Source: DASYKS01 sp031404815
Lineage (GTDB): Bacteria; Acidobacteriota; Thermoanaerobaculia; Multivoradales; UBA5704
Direction: 5' to 3'
DNA length: 64,000 bases
Assembly: GCA_031404815.1 (NCBI GenBank)
Contig: JANNIH010000088.1
Location: 62,001-126,000 of the forward strand
In this document: positions 48,460 through 56,603 of the stretch, piece by piece
Layout of the letters: every line of letters begins with the position of its first letter
Position numbering within the stretch: the stretch's first letter is position 1
Translations under genes and position numbers: made by a program
The notes under the pieces: generated by a model
Told to the model about the DNA's origin: nothing
What the model saw: the letters and a program-made list of their open reading frames with translations, nothing else
Database searches by the model: none

Positions 48460-49023
48460 TCAAGCGCGGCTGTCCCACAAGACGTCGGGGATTCCTCGGC
48501 GGTGGTTTTCGGCGCGGGCGATGACGAATAGGGCGTCCGACAAGCGATTCAGGTAGCGGATTGTCCAGGGGCCGATCCGCTCGACACGGCCGAGGGTGAC
48601 AAGATCGCGTTCGGCGCGGCGGCAGACGGTCCGGGCGACGTGGAGCTGGGCGGCGCCGAGCGCCCCACCGGGGAGAATGAAATTCTGGAGCGAACCGACC
48701 TCTTCGGTCAGCCGATCCATCAAGGCCTCAAGCGCGAGGACGTGCCTCTCTTCGATCGTGGGCACGGGGAACCGGGCCTTGTCCTCTTCGAGGATGCACA
48801 GGTCGGAACCGAGGTGAAACAGCTCGTTCTGGATCCGAGTCAATAACGAACCGAGTTCGGCATCCAGGCCGCAGGCGATCGCGACGCCGATCTCTGAACT
48901 CAGCTCGTCCACGGTGCCATAAGCGTTGATGCGGAGCGAATCTTTAGGAACGCGCTGCCCCCCACCGAGGCCGGTCGTGCCGTCATCGCCGGTGCGGGTG
49001 TAGACCTTGGTGATGCGTGGCAT
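48460..49023 (-). CDS. Cob(I)alamin adenosyltransferase, PduO type
   Basis: A 187-residue ATR. KVYTRTGDDGTTGLGGGQRV at the N-terminus is the ATP-binding signature, with AYGTVDELSSEIG next. FILPGGALGAAQLHVARTVCRRAER and LNRLSDALFVIAR are the conserved C-terminal blocks. It converts cob(I)alamin to adenosylcobalamin. The B12-dependent regulator at 50.1 kb would use that cofactor, so the two may be linked by more than position. Confidence 0.95.
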   Translation of the reverse strand: MPRITKVYTRTGDDGTTGLGGGQRVPKDSLRINAYGTVDELSSEIGVAIACGLDAELGSLLTRIQNELFHLGSDLCILEEDKARFPVPTIEERHVLALEALMDRLTEEVGSLQNFILPGGALGAAQLHVARTVCRRAERDLVTLGRVERIGPWTIRYLNRLSDALFVIARAENHRRGIPDVLWDSRA

Positions 49024-49233
49024 GGATGAGGACCTCGAGACCTCGAATTGGCTTGGAGCTTCCGGTCACGGAAGCCGCCGCCGGCGCCCGAGTCAACGCG
49101 GTCCACTCGAGCCGAATTCCTGCTCGAGCAGTGCTCCTTCTCTCATTCGCCGATTTCGACCGGCTCGATCGATGGCTATCGATTTCGATCGACGCCGGTC
49201 TTGAGGAATCGGCTATAGAGATCGGACGAAGGC

Positions 49234-49458
49234 CTACTTTGGCGCGGTCGCAGTCGCGGCTCGGGCTGCGGCGCGCGCAGCACGGCGTGCTTCTTCCCGG
49301 CGCTCGGCAACGTTCAACGGAGACTTGTCTGTACGTCCTTGTCCAGAGAGCTTGCGAATCACTTCGGCGAAATCAACCGGCTCGGGCGCCGGCTTGGCAG
49401 ACTTGGGCTTCACGGACAGAATGGGGCGCTTGGCCACCGCTTTCGCTGGTTTCGGCAT
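49234..49458 (-). CDS. Small basic protein, hypothetical
   Basis: Seventy-four residues from an ATG at 49458. The N-terminus is Lys/Pro/Ala-rich, with a central VDFAEVIRKLSGQG helix and an Arg/Ala-rich helical tail. Codon positions fit coding, but there is no clear ribosome binding site or family. The flanking 200 bp on the right (49501-49637) and 210 bp on the left show no gene. Confidence 0.4.
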   Translation of the reverse strand: MPKPAKAVAKRPILSVKPKSAKPAPEPVDFAEVIRKLSGQGRTDKSPLNVAERREEARRAARAAARAATATAPK

Positions 49459-49637
49459 GCCCCAATCATGACACATCAACGAACCGAGAGGAAGATGCAA
49501 TCTTCACCGAAAAAAAGCTAGAACTTGCGTGATATCAATGACTTCGAGCGCGCGCAACGTTCGAATCTAGGCCGAGAAGCGAACCGACAAAGGACTGCGG
49601 TGAACGTTCCCCCGCCAGACGATAGAATCACCTTCCG

Positions 49638-50024
49638 ATGAGCGTTCGCCTCGACAAGTGGCTTCAAGTCGCCCGCATGTTCAAAACCCGGACCCAAGCG
49701 ACCCGGGCTTGCGAACTCGGCCGCGTCCAAGTCAATGGGCAAGATTGCAAAGCGCACCGCCACCTGGGTGTCGGCGATCGAGTCGAACTCACCCAGGGAG
49801 ATTGGCCGCGGGTGCTGATCGTGATCGAACTCGCCGACCGACCGGTCGCCAAGAGCGATGCCGCGGCGCTGTTCGAAGATCAGAGCCCACCCCGCCCGGA
49901 GCAGAGCCCCGACCCGATTCGCCGCTCGCTCCGCCGCCCCCCCGCTCTCCGCGAGGCCGGAGCCGGCCGGCCGACCAAGAGGGACCGCCGGGATATCGAG
50001 CGCTGGGAGGCTCCCGGGGATTGA
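49638..50024 (+). CDS. S4-domain RNA-binding protein (Hsp15/RlmB-type small S4 protein)
   Basis: A 128-residue protein. The S4 domain covers residues 1-70 (VRLDKWLQVARMFKTRTQA, LGRVQVNGQ and HLGVGDRVEL), and a basic Pro/Arg-rich tail follows. The fold binds rRNA; E. coli Hsp15 (HslR) rescues stalled 50S subunits and has this layout. It lies 75 bp before the B12-regulator gene, but the latter has its own promoter. Confidence 0.82.
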   Translation: MSVRLDKWLQVARMFKTRTQATRACELGRVQVNGQDCKAHRHLGVGDRVELTQGDWPRVLIVIELADRPVAKSDAAALFEDQSPPRPEQSPDPIRRSLRRPPALREAGAGRPTKRDRRDIERWEAPGD

Positions 50025-50063
50025 ATCGGGTCAAGTTTTGTCACGAATAGATCGAGACTTCTA

Positions 50064-50092
50064 TTGACCGAGTCTAGACAAGGGTCTACGAT
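50064..50092 (+). promoter_or_regulatory. Sigma-70-type promoter of the B12 regulator, with operator-like spacer
   Basis: TTGACC (50064) and TACGAT (50087) are separated by 17 bp. The spacer contains GTCTAGACAAGGGTC. The expected start point (about 50099) coincides with the ATG at 50100, so the mRNA should be leaderless. The spacer shares (C)TAGACAA at the same position with the promoter at 51170. Confidence 0.75.
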
Positions 50093-50099
50093 TCGGTAC

Positions 50100-51077
50100 A
50101 TGTCAGACTCACTCTCGGACCAAGCCCGGCATCCCATCGGCGTGGTGGCCCGCCGCACGGGCCTCAAGCCCGACCTGATCCGCGCCTGGGAGCGCCGCTA
50201 TGGCGCGATCGAGCCCGCTCGCTCCCCCACGCGTCGACGCCTCTATTCCGATGCGGAGATCGAGCGCCTGTCGCTGCTGCGCCAGGCGGTCCAGGCGGGC
50301 CGAAGCATCAGCCATGTCGCCGCCCTCGACCGCGAGCAGCTGAACGCGCTGATCCGCGAGGACCGACCGCCCCAGAGCGGAGCGCGCGCGCCCCAGCCGG
50401 AGACATGGGATGTCCCGGCGGCCAGCGGCGCCATCCTCGCGGCCTGTCTGGGGGCGATCCAACGCTTGGACGTGATCGAACTCGAGCTCCAGCTCGAACG
50501 GGCTACGGTGGCCCTCTCTCAGGTGCACCTGATCGATCAGGTGTTGGTGCCGATGATGCATTCCGTGGGCGAACTCTGGCGGGAGGGGCATTTGCGCCCG
50601 TCCCATGAGCATATGGCCTCCGCCGTCGTCCGCACGGTCCTCACCGAGATGCGAAGCGCCTATCGCGCTCCGCTGCACGCGCCCCATTTGGTGGTGACGA
50701 CACCGGCTCGCCAGCATCACGAGCTGGGCGCCCTGATCGCTGCCGCCACCGCGGCCGCCGAAGGGTGGAACGTCATCTATCTGGGGCCCGATCTCCCGCC
50801 CGAGGATATTGCAGCAGCCGCGCATCAACGGTCGGTTCGAGCGGTCGCGCTCAGCATTACGTTCCCGCCCGACGACTCTCGGCTGGCCGAGGACCTACGG
50901 CGCCTGCGCCGCATGCTCGACCCGCGGATCGACGTGATCGTCGGGGGGCGCTCCTCGGGCCACTACCGGAAGGCGCTGGACGAGATCGGAGCGCTCTCGG
51001 TGATCGATCTCGCCGGATTTCGGCACAGCCTGAGCGAGCTGCGTGGCTCGTCTCCGTCCTCCCCACCCTCCTCCTAG
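50100..51077 (+). CDS. MerR-type regulator with a B12-binding domain (CarH/LitR-like photoreceptor)
   Basis: A 325-residue protein. A MerR winged-helix at about 10-80 (PIGVVARRTGLKPDLIRAWER) is followed by a four-helix cap (about 105-195) with WREGHLRPSHEHMAS, the CarH-type cap motif. A cobalamin-binding Rossmann domain follows (PARQHHELGALIAAA, GWNVIYLGPDLP). The His in QHHELG is the expected lower cobalt ligand. CarH-type repressors bind DNA in the dark as adenosylcobalamin tetramers and let go in light. The ATG at 50100 lacks any Shine-Dalgarno sequence and sits at the predicted transcription start. Its own promoter and that of the 79-codon gene at 51249 share a spacer motif, implying autoregulation and one close target. 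Confidence 0.85.
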   Translation: MSDSLSDQARHPIGVVARRTGLKPDLIRAWERRYGAIEPARSPTRRRLYSDAEIERLSLLRQAVQAGRSISHVAALDREQLNALIREDRPPQSGARAPQPETWDVPAASGAILAACLGAIQRLDVIELELQLERATVALSQVHLIDQVLVPMMHSVGELWREGHLRPSHEHMASAVVRTVLTEMRSAYRAPLHAPHLVVTTPARQHHELGALIAAATAAAEGWNVIYLGPDLPPEDIAAAAHQRSVRAVALSITFPPDDSRLAEDLRRLRRMLDPRIDVIVGGRSSGHYRKALDEIGALSVIDLAGFRHSLSELRGSSPSSPPSS

Positions 51078-51169
51078 ACCCGGCTTCGAAGTCGAGCACC
51101 TCGGGCCTGATGCGGCGCGAGTTCCAGCTCGAGACTTCTGGACAGGCTGAGAGTTCAGGGGAAATAATA

Positions 51170-51198
51170 TTGACAAATCCTAGACAACCAGTTATGGT
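51170..51198 (+). promoter_or_regulatory. Sigma-70-type promoter of the small gene, sharing the spacer motif
   Basis: TTGACA (51170) and TATGGT (51193), spacer 17 bp with TCCTAGACAACC. The CTAGACAA lies at the same distance from the -35 box as in the promoter at 50064. A 5' leader of about 44 nt with GGAGG at 51237 precedes the ATG. Confidence 0.75.
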
Positions 51199-51248
51199 CT
51201 CCAAGTTGCAGATTTTCCCCGAGCAGATTTCAATCCGGAGGATCGACG

Positions 51249-51488
51249 ATGGAACGGCCCATTTCAGACCGCGGCTTTCCGCGCATAGCATCCGCCCCGC
51301 GCATGATGGAGCGACTGCAGCATGGGGATGACGGCAGCGGCCCTCGGCTGATCAACCGCCGTCGGCCTGCGTTCATCGAAGTCGGGCGCTTGCCCGCCGC
51401 GAGCAGCAACCCGAACCGCTTGGATCGAATCACCGCCCGGGTCTTCGCCTCCGCCTTGAACCGGAACAACGGCTCCGGGCGCGTTTGA
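51249..51488 (+). CDS. Small basic protein under the CarH-like promoter
   Basis: A 79-residue protein, MERPISDRGFPR at the start, with many Arg and Asn, a central RLINRRRPAFIEVGRL and a TARVFASALNR helix near the end. It has GGAGG eight bases before its ATG and a well-formed promoter, which supports a real gene. There is no membrane segment. No family is recognised. Its close link to the B12 regulator suggests a light- or cobalamin-controlled function. It is convergent with the AI-2E transporter gene with a 3-bp gap. Confidence 0.65.
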   Translation: MERPISDRGFPRIASAPRMMERLQHGDDGSGPRLINRRRPAFIEVGRLPAASSNPNRLDRITARVFASALNRNNGSGRV

Positions 51489-51491
51489 CCC

Positions 51492-52607
51492 TCACTCGCC
51501 GAGAAATTCGCCGATCGGCGCGAGCGGCGCGAGGCGGTCGCACAGAATCTTGAACACGGCGGTGATCGGCACGGCGAGGATCGCGCCTGGAATTCCCCAG
51601 AGCCAGGTCCAGAACGTCAAACTCAAAAAGATGACCACCGGGTTGAGCGTCAGGCGCCGCCCCAAGACCAGCGGCGACACGATGTAGGCCTCGGTGACGT
51701 TCAGCACCAGGAACGCACCGACCGGCAAGAGAGCCTGTCCCAGCGTCTCGAAGGTCAGAAATCCGAGCAGACCGAACACCACGTAGCAGACTCCAGCCCC
51801 CAGGTACGGAATGTAGTTCGCGACCGCGACCAACGCGCCCCAAAGCACCGGGTTCGGCAGGCCGATCCACCACATTGCGAGACCCGTGCCCGCCCCCAAC
51901 CCCAGGTTGATGAACGTCACGGTCGTCAGATAGCGCGAGACTTCCGTCTGCAGAGCGCGCGCGATCTCCGCCCCCTGCCGCTTGCTCTCCGGACTGGGCA
52001 GCACCTTGATCAGCTTGCGCAGGAACAGGTCGCCCGAGGCGAGCAGGAAGAACACCAGAATGAACATCACCGCGGTGCTCGCGGCGATCGCGGTCGCCCG
52101 GTTCGCCAAACGCAGGCCGAGCGAAGGCTGCTCCATCGTGACGCTCTGCGGGCGACCGCTTCCCGAGCCGACCTGCGTGATCTTCTCGACCTGCTCGGTC
52201 GCTTTGCCGAGCGTCTGCACCGGCTTTTTCAGATCGCGCAGCCGCCGCTCCACCCGGCGCAGACTCTGCGGCGCCTTCTCGATCCAGTCGTAGGCAGGCT
52301 GGGCCAACTCATAGACCGCAAAGCCGAGGCCGCCCAAGAGAGCGAGCAGGACGATTCCCGCGCCGAGCGGAGCGGGAATTCGCAAGCGTCGTTTGAGCGC
52401 GCGAACCAGCGGTTCGAGCAGCAGGGTGAGCAGACCGGCGAGCACCACCGGCAGCAAGAAGGTGCGCGCGGCATAAAGGGTGTAAAAAGCGGCGAGCAAA
52501 AACAGACCGGTGAGTGGACCGCTGCGAACGCCGAGGGCGCGGCCGAACGAACCGCGCGGAGTCGGGCTCAACGGTTCAGCTTCTGGATCGCGGGATTCGG
52601 CGGGCAC
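51492..52607 (-). CDS. AI-2E family transporter
   Basis: A 371-residue membrane protein. Paired N-terminal helices (LFLLAAFYTLYAARTFLLPV, then VLAGLLTLLLEPLVRALKRR) are followed by a soluble coiled region, and four or more C-terminal helices follow, with GALVAVANYIPYLGAG, PLVLGRRLTLNPVV and GIPGAILAVPITA, the family signature. Members export autoinducer-2 or act as Na/H antiporters. The GTG at 52607 is chosen to avoid overlap with the exonuclease gene; the exact start is uncertain. Confidence 0.85.
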   Translation of the reverse strand: MPAESRDPEAEPLSPTPRGSFGRALGVRSGPLTGLFLLAAFYTLYAARTFLLPVVLAGLLTLLLEPLVRALKRRLRIPAPLGAGIVLLALLGGLGFAVYELAQPAYDWIEKAPQSLRRVERRLRDLKKPVQTLGKATEQVEKITQVGSGSGRPQSVTMEQPSLGLRLANRATAIAASTAVMFILVFFLLASGDLFLRKLIKVLPSPESKRQGAEIARALQTEVSRYLTTVTFINLGLGAGTGLAMWWIGLPNPVLWGALVAVANYIPYLGAGVCYVVFGLLGFLTFETLGQALLPVGAFLVLNVTEAYIVSPLVLGRRLTLNPVVIFLSLTFWTWLWGIPGAILAVPITAVFKILCDRLAPLAPIGEFLGE

Positions 52608-52657
52608 GAGGGGTTTTCCAATCAGGGACTCTAACAGGGTTCCGCGGACTCGCCCGC

Positions 52658-53797
52658 TCAATCCGCTTCCAGCAGCGCCTTGGTTTCCGCGAGGTCGCCA
52701 ACCACCGCGCAGCACTCCTCGAACAGCCAATCCGGAAGGCCGGCGGTGACGGCCCAAGGCCGCGGTGGTTCGATCGGCCGTCTTTCGCTCGCAGTTCGCT
52801 CGGACGCCTCGCCTTTCGGCGCGACACCGAGCACCTCCGACTCGCGCCCCTGCTCGGCAAGAAATCGGGCCAGGCTTGCCGCATACCCGTGGGTGGTGAG
52901 AACCCGTTCGGCGCCGCTCTCTTCGATCGTTCGCAACAGGTCGGACCAGTCGGCGTGATCCGAAAGAACGAAGCCGCGATCGAAGGTCGTCCGGCGACGC
53001 CGGTCGGGGAGGCGCATCCAGCCCGAGGCGAAGCCCGACCGGACCCGGCCGAACCGGCGCATCCAAAGTGAACCAAACGCAGCGGGGGGAGCGAAGATCA
53101 GGTCGCCTGCGAACGAACCGCGAGAGCCCGGGTCGATCCGACGGGTCGGCGGCAAGCGAACGCCCGCACTGCGATACACCTCGTTCAGTTTCTCGACCGC
53201 AGCGTGGGTCCGGATCGTTCGACCAAGAACGTGCGGCAGCAGCTCGGCGAGCAGGCGCTGCGCCTTGCCGAGCGAATAGGCGCAGAGCACCGAGGCGTAC
53301 CCCGCTTGCGCATTCTCTCGCCACCAGGCGGCCACCTCTTCGGCCACCGCGGCGGCCTCGCCCCAGCGGAAGATCGGCAGCCCGAACGTCGCCTCGGTGA
53401 TGAACGTGTGGCAGCGGACCGGTTCAAACGGCGCGCAGGTCGGATCGGCCTGCCGCTTGTAGTCGCCCGAAACGACCCACACTTCGCCGCGATGCTCGAT
53501 CCGGATCTGCGCCGAGCCGAGGACGTGCCCGGCAGGGTGGAACGAGACGTCGACCTCGCCGATCCGCCGCGTTTCACCGTAGGCGAGCGCTTCGATCCGC
53601 GCCCGGGGCAGGCGAACGCCGAGGAGCGCGAGCCCGGCCGCAGCCGAGAGGTAGGCCGCCGAGCCAGCCTGGGCGTGATCGCCATGCGCATGGGTGAGGA
53701 GCGCCCGTTCGACCGGTCGCCACGGATCGATCCAAAAGCCACCCGCGGCGCAGAAAAGACCCCGGCTATCGAGTGCCAGAAGCGGAGCGCGGCTCAG
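52658..53797 (-). CDS. Ligase-associated-type DNA exonuclease (metallo-beta-lactamase fold), probable CTG start
   Basis: A 379-residue beta-CASP/MBL nuclease of the ligase-associated exonuclease type. LDSRGLFCAAGGFWIDPWRP is followed by the metal motif HAHGDHA, FHPAGHVLGSAQIRIEHRGE, VSGDYKRQADPTCAPFEP, TEATFGLP and LSDHADW. From the stop upstream (a TAA in dinB) to 53482 the frame contains no ATG, GTG or TTG, yet the family N-terminus is encoded there. The only suitable start is a CTG at 53797 that overlaps the dinB stop as CTGA, in the manner of ATGA junctions. Its location after dinB and not beside a DNA ligase points to repair. Confidence 0.85.
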   Translation of the reverse strand: MSRAPLLALDSRGLFCAAGGFWIDPWRPVERALLTHAHGDHAQAGSAAYLSAAAGLALLGVRLPRARIEALAYGETRRIGEVDVSFHPAGHVLGSAQIRIEHRGEVWVVSGDYKRQADPTCAPFEPVRCHTFITEATFGLPIFRWGEAAAVAEEVAAWWRENAQAGYASVLCAYSLGKAQRLLAELLPHVLGRTIRTHAAVEKLNEVYRSAGVRLPPTRRIDPGSRGSFAGDLIFAPPAAFGSLWMRRFGRVRSGFASGWMRLPDRRRRTTFDRGFVLSDHADWSDLLRTIEESGAERVLTTHGYAASLARFLAEQGRESEVLGVAPKGEASERTASERRPIEPPRPWAVTAGLPDWLFEECCAVVGDLAETKALLEAD

Positions 53798-54894
53798 ATC
53801 AACCCCTCGTCCTCGAACAGCTCGAGCTGCTCTTTACCCCCGCCATGAACAAGACTCGAAAGGGTGATGCCGAGCAGCCGGACCGAGCGCCGTTCGGCGT
53901 CGGTGGTAAAACGCAACAGCCCGCGCGCCGCGCGAAGGATCGTCGGCGCGTCGCGGGTCGGCCAGGCCAGGGTGCGCGAGCGGGTGACCGTGGTGAAATC
54001 CGAATAGCGAACCTTGAGCGTCACCGTGCAGCCGGCGAGGCTCCGCTTCTCCAACGACGCCGCCACCTCGACCGCCATCCGCAGGAGTTCGGCCTCCATC
54101 GGGGCCAAGCCGCGCAGATCCCGTGAGTAGGTGTTCTCGGTGCCCAGGCTCTTCCTCTCTTGGTGGGTCTCGACCGGCCGCTCATCGATTCCCCGCGCGA
54201 ATTCCCAGAGCACTCGCCCGTGCCGGCCAAAGCGATCGGTCATCTCCTCGGGCTCGCGAGAGCGGAGATCCGCGATGGTCGCGATCCCCATCTCGGCGAG
54301 CGTCCGCTCGGTCGCCGGGCCTACCCCGTGCAGTCGGCGCACCGGCAGCGGCGCAAGGAAATCCAACACTTTGGGGGGCGGCACCACGGTCAAGCCGTCC
54401 GGCTTGTTCCAATCGGACGCGATCTTGGCGATCAACCGGCTCGGGCCGACCCCTACCGAGACCGTGAGCCCCCGCTCTTCGCGCACCCGGCGACGGATCT
54501 CCTTGGCCACCGCGGTCGCCGTGCCCCATGGCCCCAGATGCTCGGTGACATCCAGATACGCCTCGTCGATCGACACCGGCTGGAGGATCGGCGTGATCTC
54601 GCGGTAGATCGCGAAGATCTTCTCCGATTCCTTCCGGTAGCGGCGGAAATCGGGCGCCAGAAAGATTGCCTGCGGGCAGAGCCGAACGGCACGAGACGAA
54701 GGCATCGCGGAGTGAACGCCGAACGCGCGGACCTCATAGGACGCCGCCGCAACCACCCCGCGCGACTCGGGCCGCCCACCCACGATCACCGGCTTGCCGC
54801 GCAGCGACGGATCGTCCCGCATGTGGACCGCGGCGTAAAAGCAGTCGAGATCGCAATGCAGGATGCGACGAGAGGCGGGTTCGGTCTCGGACAA
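53794..54894 (-). CDS. dinB: DNA polymerase IV
   Basis: A 366-residue Y-family polymerase. HCDLDCFYAAVHMRDDP, VVAAASYEVRAFGVHSAMP and PVSIDEAYLDVTEH carry the catalytic acidic residues. HhH motifs follow, then the little finger, and a C-terminal clamp-binding QLELF. It makes translesion DNA after damage. The start is a TTG at 54894 (MSETEPA); no ATG is close. Translationally coupled with the exonuclease gene. No LexA-type box was recognised upstream. Confidence 0.93.
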   Translation of the reverse strand: MSETEPASRRILHCDLDCFYAAVHMRDDPSLRGKPVIVGGRPESRGVVAAASYEVRAFGVHSAMPSSRAVRLCPQAIFLAPDFRRYRKESEKIFAIYREITPILQPVSIDEAYLDVTEHLGPWGTATAVAKEIRRRVREERGLTVSVGVGPSRLIAKIASDWNKPDGLTVVPPPKVLDFLAPLPVRRLHGVGPATERTLAEMGIATIADLRSREPEEMTDRFGRHGRVLWEFARGIDERPVETHQERKSLGTENTYSRDLRGLAPMEAELLRMAVEVAASLEKRSLAGCTVTLKVRYSDFTTVTRSRTLAWPTRDAPTILRAARGLLRFTTDAERRSVRLLGITLSSLVHGGGKEQLELFEDEGLI

Positions 54895-54988
54895 GGGGTG
54901 GCCTGGGCAACCCGGCCAGTGCCGGGTACAGCCCGGACTTTACGCCCCAATCACGCCCGATTTCAACCGGCGGCGGCGGACCTGCCCG

Positions 54989-55019
54989 CGTTTGAGGTCG
55001 CAAATTGCGACCTCAAACG
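54989..55019. terminator. 31-nt perfect palindrome between fumC and dinB
   Basis: CGTTTGAGGTCGCAA and TTGCGACCTCAAACG flank a single central A. It lies 15 bp after the fumC stop and may end the fumC transcript, or be an interspersed palindrome or protein-binding site, as it leaves no RNA loop of normal size and has no U-run. Confidence 0.65.
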
Positions 55020-55033
55020 GCGGAGGCGGAGGA

Positions 55034-56452
55034 TCAGCCGCCCGCGCCCCCTCCGGCGTGAATACCGCCTTCGGTCTGGCCGCGCGGATCGAGCGCCTCG
55101 CGCAGCTCGTCCTCGGGTAGGACACCTCTTTCGCGGCAGATCTCGCGCACGGTCTTGCCGGTCTTCACCGACTCCTTGGCGATTTCGGCCGCCGCGTCGT
55201 AGCCGATCTTCGGCACCAGCGAGGTGACCATCGCGAGCGAGCGTTCGACCAAGTCTTCGCAACGCTCGCGATTCGCGGTGATCCCCTCCACGCAACGCTC
55301 GGCGAGGAGGCCGGACGCGTTCGCCAGGATCTCGATCGACTGGAGGAGGTTGTAGGCGATCACCGGCATCATCACGTTCAGCTCGAAATTGCCGCCCATG
55401 CCACCGATCGTGATCGTGGCGTCGTTGCCGATCACTTGGGCCGCGACCATCAAGACCATCTCGGGGATCACCGGATTGACCTTCCCCGGCATGATCGAGC
55501 TGCCCGGCTGAAGGCTCGGCAGAGAGATCTCGCCGATCCCGCAGCGCGGACCGGAAGCGAGCCAGCGCAAATCGTTCGCGATCTTCGCGAGCGAGACGGC
55601 GATCGTTTTGAGCGCTCCGGACGTCTCCACAGCCGCATCCTTGCCGCCCATCGCCTCGAACTTGTTGGGCGCCGGGACGAACGGATGGCCGGTGGCGAGA
55701 GCGAGGCGGGCGATCACCTGACGGGCGAAATCGGGATGGGCGTTCAACCCGGTGCCCACCGCGGTGCCGCCGAGCGCGAGTTCCGCGAGCCGCGGCTTGG
55801 CCGCCGCGAGCCGATCGAGCCCATAGCGGACCTGCTGCGCGTAGCCCGCGAAATCCTGGCCGAGCCGCACCGGCACGGCGTCCTGAAGATGGGTTCGGCC
55901 GATCTTGACCACATCGTCGAACTCTTGCGCCTTCGCTTCGAGCGCGGCAGCCAGCCGCGCGAGCGCCGGTTCCAGATCTTCGACGACCCCTGAGTAGGCG
56001 GAGACGTGGATCGCGGTCGGGATCACGTCGTTGCTCGACTGGCCGTTGTTGACGTGATCGTTCGGGTGGACCGGTGCCTTGGAGCCCAATCGGCCGCCCA
56101 TCGCTTCGATCGCCCGGTTCGAGATCACCTCGTTGGCGTTCATGTTCGTCGAGGTGCCCGAGCCGGTCTGAAAAATATCGAGCGGGAAGTGCTCGTCGAG
56201 CTTGCCCGCCGCCACCTCCTCGGCCGCCGCACGGATCGCCGCCGCGATCTCTGCCGACACCAAACCGAGCCCCTCGTTCACCGTCGCAGCCTCCCGCTTG
56301 ATGCTCCCGAGCGCCGCGATGAACCGGCGCGGAAAGCGGAGCCCGGAGACGGGGAAATTGCGGAACGCCCGCTCGGTCTGAGCCCCGTGATAGCCCTGAG
56401 CCGGGACCTCGATTTCGCCCAAGCTGTCTTTTTCAATACGCGTATCCGTCAT
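55034..56452 (-). CDS. fumC: Class II fumarate hydratase
   Basis: A 472-residue enzyme interconverting fumarate and malate in the TCA cycle. TGSGTSTNMNANEV, PVHPNDHVNNGQSSND, KIGRTHLQDAVP and the superfamily signature GSSIMPGKVNPV are all present. Gene length and start (ATG 56452, MTDTRIEKDSLGE) are normal. A Gly-rich tail is added at the C-terminus. It is divergent from the CHAP amidase gene with a 150-bp intergenic region. Confidence 0.96.
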   Translation of the reverse strand: MTDTRIEKDSLGEIEVPAQGYHGAQTERAFRNFPVSGLRFPRRFIAALGSIKREAATVNEGLGLVSAEIAAAIRAAAEEVAAGKLDEHFPLDIFQTGSGTSTNMNANEVISNRAIEAMGGRLGSKAPVHPNDHVNNGQSSNDVIPTAIHVSAYSGVVEDLEPALARLAAALEAKAQEFDDVVKIGRTHLQDAVPVRLGQDFAGYAQQVRYGLDRLAAAKPRLAELALGGTAVGTGLNAHPDFARQVIARLALATGHPFVPAPNKFEAMGGKDAAVETSGALKTIAVSLAKIANDLRWLASGPRCGIGEISLPSLQPGSSIMPGKVNPVIPEMVLMVAAQVIGNDATITIGGMGGNFELNVMMPVIAYNLLQSIEILANASGLLAERCVEGITANRERCEDLVERSLAMVTSLVPKIGYDAAAEIAKESVKTGKTVREICRERGVLPEDELREALDPRGQTEGGIHAGGGAGG

Positions 56453-56603
56453 GGGATGGGGATGTCCTTTCGGGTGAAATGATTCTCGGCCGTGTAGGAT
56501 AACGGCAGGCTTGGCCGTCGTCCAAATCCTACCGGTAACAAAAGGCTCGCGGCGAACGCCGATTCATGCAAGAATCGACGCAAGTTCCAACGGAGGATTC
56601 GCC

